DNA of 64,000 bases from Lamellibrachia satsuma (taxonomy: Eukaryota; Annelida; Polychaeta; Sabellida; Siboglinidae). The stretch lies in NCBI GenBank assembly GCA_033239005.1, contig BSQZ01000036.1, forward strand, positions 903,501 to 967,500, read 5' to 3'. The position numbers were made by a program, and so were the translations under genes. The first letter of the stretch is position 1; every line of letters begins with the position of its first letter. Shown here one piece after another: positions 56,365 through 64,000 of the stretch. The notes under the pieces are model-generated. The model was not told the DNA's origin. It searched no databases and was given only the letters and a program-made list of their open reading frames with translations.

Positions 56365-57950
56365 GTGAAAAATTATTTATTTATCTATCTATCTGGTGGT
56401 CATGGTAACCAGGAAAAACGCTACGCCCTACAAGATACATCATCTGACTAGGCGTGCCGTTCACCCACACTTTATGGGCTCAGGCCCCGTAGGCTGTTAA
56501 TTCGCAGGTCACCATCTCACAGGCAGCCATTAACCTACTCTCGACACCATGACCACCAGAAGATAAAAACAATCACATTTGATCTGATTAAGTCCGAAAA
56601 GATTAAAAGCATCTGATCCAAAAGAAAAGCATTCCCACCTGTCTTGAATGCAGTCATGTTTGGAGAGGCAGGGAAAGCGGACGCTGGGAGGGAGTTCCAC
56701 AGTCGACTCGTCGTAGGTTATATATGAGTTGAGATGTAGCTCTGTTTTTTATCTAGGAATATGTACACAATGTTGATGTCTACTCACTGAAAATATGGTA
56801 GCTCTCGTACTAGGTGCCTCTGAGGGTAGAATATTAGCCAGCTTAGTGGATGGCTGGAGGAAGATATGACGGTAGAAGACGCAAAGTGATGCAACGTTTC
56901 TCCTGTGACTCAATGGAACTATGCCAAACTTGATAGATTCATCGATCTTAAACAGGCGAAGTGCTTTATTATCCAGCCTATCTAACAACTTCAAAGACGT
57001 AGTTCCTGCTCCATTCCATATTGGGGAAGCATATTCCACAAGAGCTCGGATGTAAGCCTTGTAGATGGTGACACGAGCTTGGTGAGGAAGGAAGTTTCTA
57101 GAACGGCCCAGGATATAGAGACGCTTTGCTGTCTTTTTGGCAATACATGTGATGTGCTGTGACCAGGACATTGTCTTGGTGATGGTGACACCCAAAAGAG
57201 TAATATAATCTGTAGGCTGTAATTCCTTGTTCATAAAGTGGAGTGGGGGGTGATTCTGGCTTCTTTTCCTACTGATGATCATCTCCTATGTTTTGCTGGC
57301 ATTGAATGTATCACACCAACTGTCCGCCCACGCTTTGATTTTATTCAAGTCACATTGGAGGCTTTCTGCACATACGATTCTATCACACCTATTCTTAATC
57401 GCAATATGGAATGTAGAATCATCAGCAAATAAGTGGATATCGTTATCTAGGTGTGAAGCCAAGTCATCGATAAACATCCGAAAAAGTACAGGAACAAGAA
57501 TACTTCCCTGTGGGACTCCGACAGATATACGCTTTGCTGATGATGTAGAGCCATCAAGTACAATAAACTGTTGTCTATCTTATAGGAAAGATGCAATCCA
57601 GCAATGCAAGTCTCCTTGGATGCCAAAGGATGAGAGTTTCTCCTTGAGACCCTTATGCCACACACGGTCGAATGCCTTCTTGATGTCATGGGCAGTGATT
57701 CTAATTTCTTGCTGGGTGTCCACTGTATTGTTCCACCATTGATTGATGTAGGAAAACATGTCAACTGTTGACCTCTTCTCCCGAAACCCGTATTGGGTGT
57801 CACAAAGAAGGTGATACTTGCTAAGATGGCCACGGATCTGATCACATATGATGCGCTCCATGACTTCGGCTATTGTTGGTAGCAGCGATATTGGTCTGTA
57901 GTTTGATGGGTCATGCTTACTCCCCTTCTTACGTACAGCAATCTTGTAGA
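56365..57950 (-). mobile_element. Jockey/CR1-superfamily LINE reverse transcriptase with two nonsense codons
   Basis: One minus-strand frame runs SNYRPISLLPTIAEVMERII, YGFREKRSTVD, HDIKKAFDRVWH (motif A Asp), GVPQGSIL (motif B), HLFADDSTFH (motif C), LLGVTITKTMSWSQHI and LVEYASPIWNGA, ending near 56749. TAA at 57580-57582 and TAG at 57286-57288 are the only breaks and the frame is otherwise kept. The 5' part (endonuclease, ORF1) is missing beyond 57950. The 3' end is a TAGA/TAAA-type tail at about 56365-56394. Confidence 0.93.
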
Positions 57951-58129
57951 TTCAGCGTCGGCGGCTCCTGGTCGGCCGCACGCCACGTGCTCCGGTTGTG
58001 TGCCGTCTCGCCCCACTGTTTCACGACAACACCGGCAGCTCTGATGTGTCGTTTCGTGCAGTCAATATAGTTGAAGCGTGGTCGTTTCGCTTAAACCCGT
58101 CATACATATACCGACTTTTAGTCTGCCGA

Positions 58130-58195
58130 CAAATATTTGGTAACTACCCATCGCCGACCGTCGCCTACCGTCACCGAACGTCGCCTACCGTCGTT
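58130..58195. repeat. short CCGTCGCCTA tandem repeat
   Basis: ACCGTCGCCTACCGTCACCG is repeated about four times with changes. Confidence 0.7.
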
Positions 58196-58326
58196 TTTTA
58201 GATGTCAGATGTCCACAAAATGTGTTGCCAACTGTTGGTGAAGAACATGCACATATATATTATAACGACTACGTTTATGTTGCGAACTGAAAAAGTTGTT
58301 GCCAACATGTTGGCAACTGTACAATT

Positions 58327-58609
<283 letters not shown>

Positions 58610-58669
58610 TACCAATCAAAACCTCACCATGTCTGACAACAACGACGAACTTTAGAAATCGGATGCAAC

Positions 58670-59200
58670 ATGGCATTACTCAATAATATAAAGCCTAGCA
58701 AGTTCACCATAACTGAGATAATTAAACAGTATGACTTACCCACCAATTATCGAGGAATCAGCTTGATGAGCAATGCAGCAACACTTTCTAACAGACTGTT
58801 GCTGAACAGAGTCTGGCCCCTCGTTGATTCGCCTCTTTGTTCTAACAGACTGTTGCTGAACAGAATCTGGCCCCTCGTTGATTCGCCTCTTTGTTCTAAC
58901 AGACTGTTGCTGAACAGAATCTGGCCCCTCGTTGATTCGCCTCTTTGTTCTAACAGACTGTTGCTGAACAGAGTCTGGCCCCTCGTTGATTCGCCTCTTT
59001 GTTCTAACAGACTGTTGCTGAACAGAGTCTGGCCCCTCGTTGATTCGCCTCTTTGTTCTAACAGACTGTTGCTGAACAGAGTCTGGCCCCTCGTTGATTC
59101 GCCTCTTTGTTCTAACAGACTGTTGCTGAACAGAATCTGGCCCCTCGTTGATTCGCCTCTTCGTTAAAATCAAAGTAGTTTGAGATAAGCTAGGTCCACT
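58670..59200 (+). mobile_element. reverse-transcriptase fragment with seven-fold in-frame 54-bp amplification
   Basis: The frame reads TITEIIKQYDLPTNYRGISL MSNAA, the N-terminal RT motif of LINEs, then NRLLLNRVWPLVDSPLCS repeated seven times (18 codons per unit), then SPLR, a stop, and NQSSLR. Related elements have one copy of LLNRIRPLVDPLLR..Q.GFR here. Units differ only at one Val/Ile site. Catalytic motifs downstream are absent. Confidence 0.85.
58787..59165. repeat. 54-bp tandem repeat, seven units
   Basis: Unit TTCTAACAGACTGTTGCTGA plus ACAGAGTCTGGCCCCTCGTT plus GATTCGCCTCTTTG. A multiple of three and open on both strands. Near-identical units imply recent spread. Confidence 0.97.
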
Positions 59201-62067
59201 GTGACAGATTCGTGCGCCGAGATGCATAATTGCAGGCATGAAAAAAAGTATCTACATCTGGCATTTGCTTATAGAGTTGTAGAACTGTGGCAAGGGAACT
59301 TTATTCTCTTAAAGTTAACAGCTGCATTTATACAGCCCAGCTAGATAGGTTATCAAGCATATCAAACCCGCCCTCGGTTCAGGTTTTTTGAGAGAACTTT
59401 GTTTAATTGTAACATTTTCAGAAGGCGTTCCAGAAATCCCTGGCAGTTTGCATGCGACTGAACCCCCTTTTCAAAACCCTGAGAAGTGCATGAAACTGTA
59501 GCTGCTTATAAAGTAAGGCACACATTGCTCAGCGAGTTTGTGGAATGTATCCATCAAACATTAATTAATTTAGCTCACGTCATGGCAACATCAGGTAGAC
59601 ATTTTTTATCCTGTAGAATGTTTGTTATATTTCATGTTGTGATGCAGCAAATGTGAAAAAAATGTGTGAACAATATTACTACTATATTTTATTTATATTG
59701 AATTACAATATGAAACAACACTAAAATCGAGGACCAATATCGATGCCAACCTCACCCCGGACTTCAGGAGAGCAGCAACAACGAAGCAAACATATTTCAA
59801 TATACTTTATTTAATATATATGTACACAGAATATGAATTATGTGCTTGATCACCATAATAAGAATTCCAGTAATTAATACTATTCACCATCAAAGCACCC
59901 ATCTAAATTGTAAGCGTGCAGCACCTAACAGGACGAAATGACATCACTGACCATGTGGCACACTAGTACTCGTAGATCAATCTTTCCATCTTACTGCATC
60001 ATAACTGGATATATAAAGCATATTATCAAGTATCAATATGGCAGTGGAAACACGTCATTCTTTACATGCATGTTTGGAACATCTCACTGAAACATAGTCG
60101 ATCACATGCAGCGATTATCAAGAATATTATCATTTGCCTTTTGCCTATCATTCGATTTCAATGTGCAAGTGCTGCAAACATACAAAAGCGCTTCACTTAA
60201 GTCTAATGAGTGATACACAATACGCAAGCTGCTGTCAGTGAATTTTACTGCAGGAGATACAAATTATATTTGTCATCAAGTAAAATATACATATTCTCTG
60301 TATGCGTAAAATGAACAGTAGCAATATACAGGTGATGTCAAAAGGTTGAATGTGTTGACGTGTTTGTGTTGTAGCAGCGTTATTTACATGTACGAGGGAG
60401 TGTGCGTGTTTAGAGGAAGAGCCAAAAGATTGCTCTCCCTCACATAGAGAAACAGTCATGGACGTCACTGAAATCACTTCCGAGGTATGTCTCATTTATT
60501 CTACATGATATTTTAGAAAACAATTCTGACAAAAATCTCAGGCGCACACACTTGGATGCACGCATGCATCCTTTATCTTCTGTTCATACTAGACACAGAA
60601 TTAGATATGAAGGTCCAGGCCATCATGACTGGCAGTTGTTTCAGTGTTTAGACATGACAGTCACATAAATGGCACCATATACATGAAAATATGGGCCAAC
60701 GCATGACAGACAGCTATCTACGCCATCAGACAACCAACCAACCACACATGCAGCAAATTCTAACATGGTACAGATACCTGTTATCTATTCTACAGCCTGA
60801 GGTGTTATATAGCTAGATTTGTTATCACTATTATCTAGTGGATGGAAACTTGTATGCATAGCTCAGCCTGCATCGTATCTTCACATCTGTTTGGACCACA
60901 TTTATAAAGCACACAGGAAAGTAAGTCATCGAAGAAAAATACTGCAGCATACTCAAAACAGGGAATGTATAAGGCATATGTATGCACAGGTAAAATAATT
61001 CATTTAGATTTAGATTGTAGTACAACCTGAAACACAAAAGCCCTGCATTTTGGACTTTACAAACGATAATTACAACAAGCTTCTGTACAAATCTCAATTA
61101 CATCCTTCTCACTGCAAGACACTAGACATTTCAACTCGCTCAATGCAAACAATTAAGCCGGGAATGCATCTACTTCAAGCTTTCACGATACTAGGATTCC
61201 AACATTACAACAGCAACGTTACAGGTTACAAACTCTAACAGTCTGTATGTACATGGACCGTTATCTCATATTCAGCTACAGCCTGTACACGGACCGTTTA
61301 CCATCATACTGTGTGCTAGCTGGACAACTGGGCATCACTTGACCGACTCGCCTGATCCTAATAAAACCAGATTCAGCAGAAGATCGTAAATTTCTTACAA
61401 ATATAGTCATTCTTAAACATTTAAGCATAAAATAGAGATTGTGTCCAAGACAACAGTCAGCAAACTTGGACACCACAAAGCAACTATTTTTAATATCTCA
61501 AAAGTGGCTTGTACATATTGGGGCAAATAGCTTATCACTAATCTTCAATGTAATAGTAAAGATGTTGAATCCATTCTCCCAAAATTGTTGTCATGATTCA
61601 AATGGGACTTGATAGCATTAATTATCAAACATCCATGCTACCATCTAATAAAATGTGCTGTACTGTCATAGCAGCCCAAATTTCAGTATGTCCTCACTAA
61701 ACCTGGCTGCTTGTCAAGGAGTGGACTACCCTAGTGTCACTTTGGCCAACGAGAACAGCTGAAAAGGAAACTTGGAGAAACCAGAGACTGCCATTCCACG
61801 GTGTGTGATTGTTGTTGAACAAACATTTATCACAATCCAAGACATATGCCAAACAGCATTCATTCCGACGATGTATCATAAATTTTACAAATTCATATGT
61901 CATATGTGCAAATTGGTGACTTATAAATAGTATATAATGTTGCCCAATGTGTACATCTGTTGGACACTGTATTGTTTGTGAACACACGTCTGGTAGTGGA
62001 ATAGCCTGGGAACTTCACTTGGACTCCACTTGGACTGCCCATTCACACCCGTCCATCCACCCAGGAC
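59201..62067. other. no coding seen; probably includes the 3' UTR of the gene at 62068
   Basis: Above about 59.8 kb there are few repeats, consistent with a long 3' UTR read on the minus strand. AATAAA-type signals on that strand lie at about 59687 and 59805. A relative of the 100-bp segment of the 14-15 kb array is at 59724-59780, and a 36-bp direct duplication at 61230-61300. Confidence 0.4.
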
Positions 62068-62258
62068 CTACATAAATATTTCCCTCGACTCATCTGATCT
62101 CACTTTCACACTTGCCGCCATGCCATTGGGTTTTACATCACCCTCAGCATTTGGCGGTGTGACATCACGACTAGTCCCTTGCGACGCTTGACTGTCACCA
62201 GATGGCACTCTGCGCCTCTCACCGTCGATGTCTGTCTTTGGTGAGGACGAGCCATCAG
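62068..62258 (-). CDS. last coding exon of an unrecognised minus-strand gene
   Basis: Acceptor TTTCAG, phase 1, then 63 codons to TAG: ADGSSSPKTDIDGERRRVPS, a Thr/Pro/Asn stretch and a basic-acidic end KVRSDESREIFM. Polar and disordered in character, like a cytosolic tail. It joins in frame to 63276-63410. The gene continues beyond the right edge and its identity is unknown. Confidence 0.65.
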
Positions 62259-62439
62259 CTGAAACACAAGCCATTAGTTTCATTCTCTTGAATGTGTAGT
62301 TAAATTTAAAGGTATGTCCTCATTTATATTTTTTCACTTGTCTTGTCTAGAATCATTTCACGACAAATCAAACCTAACTTGTATCCACTACGACATCCAA
62401 GCCCATTTATGCAAAAGTGTTATTTAGTTTAGATGAAAT

Positions 62440-62690
62440 CATTGGACAAACCATTAAATGATTTTTTACCGGATCTGGTAAAAACATACGTCAAAAAAGG
62501 CAAGAGTTGTTTGGCTCTATATACTATGACATAAGGCTATTCACCCTTTCAGTTATTCACCCTTTCTTGAGTTACCCGATCTAACGATTAAAGTCGATTC
62601 TTTGATTCTTCAATGATTTTAACAAAAGTATGTCTTTCATTAAACCAACGGCACATCAATATTTCATTACTCGTAGGTGCTAGACTTGTG
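62440..62690. repeat. dispersed repeat shared with 40390-40620 and 29040-29260
   Basis: TTTTTTACCGGATCTGGT, then AAGGCTATTCACC, AAGTCGATTCTTT and ATTTTAACAAAAGTATG occur in the same order at 40.4 kb; the last part is also at 29.0 kb. Type not determined. Confidence 0.6.
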
Positions 62691-62777
62691 TTCATTGACT
62701 GTCTCATTTTGAACATAAACTGAATGTGTACAATGCACTGTGCTTTGTATCATATATTAGAATAGACTCTTTGTTTT

Positions 62778-63312
62778 GAGTAGATCACCCCAGATCACAT
62801 CTGAATGGACCATGGTTTGAGTAGACCCACTAGATCACATACCTGAATGGACCCTGTGTTTTGATTAGACCACCTGGATCATATACCTGAAGGGACCCTG
62901 TGTTTTTTATTAGACCCCCGGATCATATATTCCTGATGGGAACCTATGTTTTGAGTAGACCCCGGATCACATACCAGAAGGGACCCTGTGTTTTGAGTAA
63001 ACCCCCGGATCACATACCAGAAGGGACCCTGTGTTTTGAGTAGACCCCCGGATCACATACCCGAAAGCACCATGTGTTTTGAGTAGACCCCCGGATCACA
63101 TACCTGAAGGGACCCTGTGTTTTGAGTAGACCCCCGGATCACATACCTGAAGGGACCCTGTGTTTTGAGTAGACCCCGGGATCACATACCTGAAGGGACC
63201 CTGTGTTTTGAGTAGACCCCCGGATCACAATCGTGAAGGGACCTTGTGTTTTGAGTAGACCCCCGGATCACATACCTGAAGGGACCCTGTGTTTTGAGTA
63301 GACCCCCGGATC
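62778..63312. repeat. 43-bp minisatellite overlapping a splice donor, about 12 units
   Basis: Unit CATACCTGAAGGGACCCTGT plus GTTTTGAGTAGACCCCCGGATCA. On the minus strand each intact unit contains TTCAG|GTATGTG. The right-hand unit covers the last 34 coding bases and donor of the exon 63276-63410; the rest fill the intron. Confidence 0.93.
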
Positions 63313-63410
63313 CTCATTCCTGTTACTGTCGATGAAGGCTGCTTTCTGAAGCACTGATGACCGTTTCATTGAAGAGGCACTCCGCTGTGGTGCGTCCTCA
63401 TCTGCCGGAT
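63276..63410 (-). CDS. penultimate coding exon of an unrecognised minus-strand gene
   Basis: Acceptor GTTTCAG, then DPADEDAPQRSASSMKRSSV, LQKAAFIDSNRN and EDPGVYSKHRVPS up to TTCAG|GTATGTG. 135 bp, phase 1 in and out. Acidic and Ser-rich with RSASSMKRSS as a possible phosphorylation site. The final 11 or so residues come from the 43-bp repeat unit. No family recognised. Confidence 0.6.
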
Positions 63411-64000
63411 CTGAAACCACAGAGGCCATGTTATCTACTACACACAGCTTAAACATGTCTCAAGTGAATGTTTAGAAACAGGGCAGGGCAACTGTACAAA
63501 GTGTAAAAATTGAGCAATATACCCCCAAATCACCCTACACACACTGACACCTCCCAGAAACCGATACCCCCACACACCTTGACACCCATGTATGCACACA
63601 TGTACCCACAAACACGTGCACCACATGCATGCATGCACGCACACTCACATACACATTTTCATACACACATGCATATCCATATAATATCACATCACACACA
63701 TTATACATACGTATATTCATTTAAACCTTAAAGGTACATAATTATACCTGGCTATTATATACTTGGTTATTATATACCTCAGTGACTGTATATACCTATG
63801 TCCTACATCCATCTACACTGTTCTTTTACTAATGCTACTTCATGCCATCTAGTCCTTAAGTTTTAAAAATATATTTATATCAATACTGCTATTTTCATAA
63901 CCAGTCAATATTAAAAAATTCAATCTCATCTCATAGTGTTATCAAACCACATTCTCACAGTCCACTGTTTTGGTGGACTATGTCAACGATTAGGTGATAA
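63411..64000. other. intron or flank; CA-rich tract and CR1-like LINE scrap
   Basis: 63520-63700 is rich in CACA/CATGCA words. From about 63805 the plus strand shows CTACACTGTTCTTTTACTAA and TTCATGCCATCTAGTCC, antisense to the C-terminal region of the CR1-like LINE at 21551-22534, heavily decayed. Confidence 0.55.

Overview
This is animal nuclear DNA with spliced genes and a heavy load of transposon debris. Exons are short (50-344 bp), introns are AT-rich and about 0.3-3.9 kb, and splice sites are of metazoan type. Retrotransposons, cut-and-paste DNA elements, tRNA-derived SINEs and minisatellites fill the introns. An integrase/Ulp1-type element and CR1- and Jockey-like LINEs suggest an invertebrate, probably aquatic, but the sequence does not fix the phylum.

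The one complete gene lies on the minus strand from 52191 (ATG) to 19013 (stop). It is the orthologue of TRAPPC8 (Trs85), the subunit that defines the TRAPPIII tethering complex. I could place 29 coding exons joined in consistent phase, giving 1472 aa against about 1435 aa in human. One 98-bp exon-like segment (31939-32036) does not fit the frame. One intron appears to use a GC-AG splice pair.

Left flank (1-18.9 kb): an L1-type ORF1 fragment on the minus strand (2.2-2.87 kb). On the plus strand is a decayed, intron-containing gene or element with an H2C2/DDE integrase (6.5-8.1 kb) followed by a broken Ulp1-like cysteine protease (8.87-9.3 kb). Further on come two pogo-type MITEs (9.76 and 10.75 kb), weak exon-like open segments (11-15.5 kb) and a 29-bp minisatellite (14.06-15.2 kb).

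The TRAPPC8 introns hold a CR1-like LINE and several truncated relatives, four or more tRNA-SINE copies, a hAT element with a perfect 8-bp target duplication, a TTAA-flanked element, a third pogo-type MITE, three copies of a 330-bp LTR-like repeat, and a 38-bp minisatellite beside an acceptor.

Right flank (52.8-64 kb): a LINE tail, a decayed hAT transposase C-terminus, a 29-bp coding-like minisatellite, a Jockey-like reverse transcriptase with two nonsense codons, a GT repeat of about 140 units, and a reverse-transcriptase fragment in which an 18-codon segment is repeated seven times in frame. At the edge are the last two coding exons of an unrecognised minus-strand gene (62068-63410); its penultimate splice donor lies inside a 43-bp minisatellite.

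No operon-like or defence-type system is present. The notable biology is splicing architecture, chimeric MITEs, and repeated local amplification of short pieces of mobile elements and exons.
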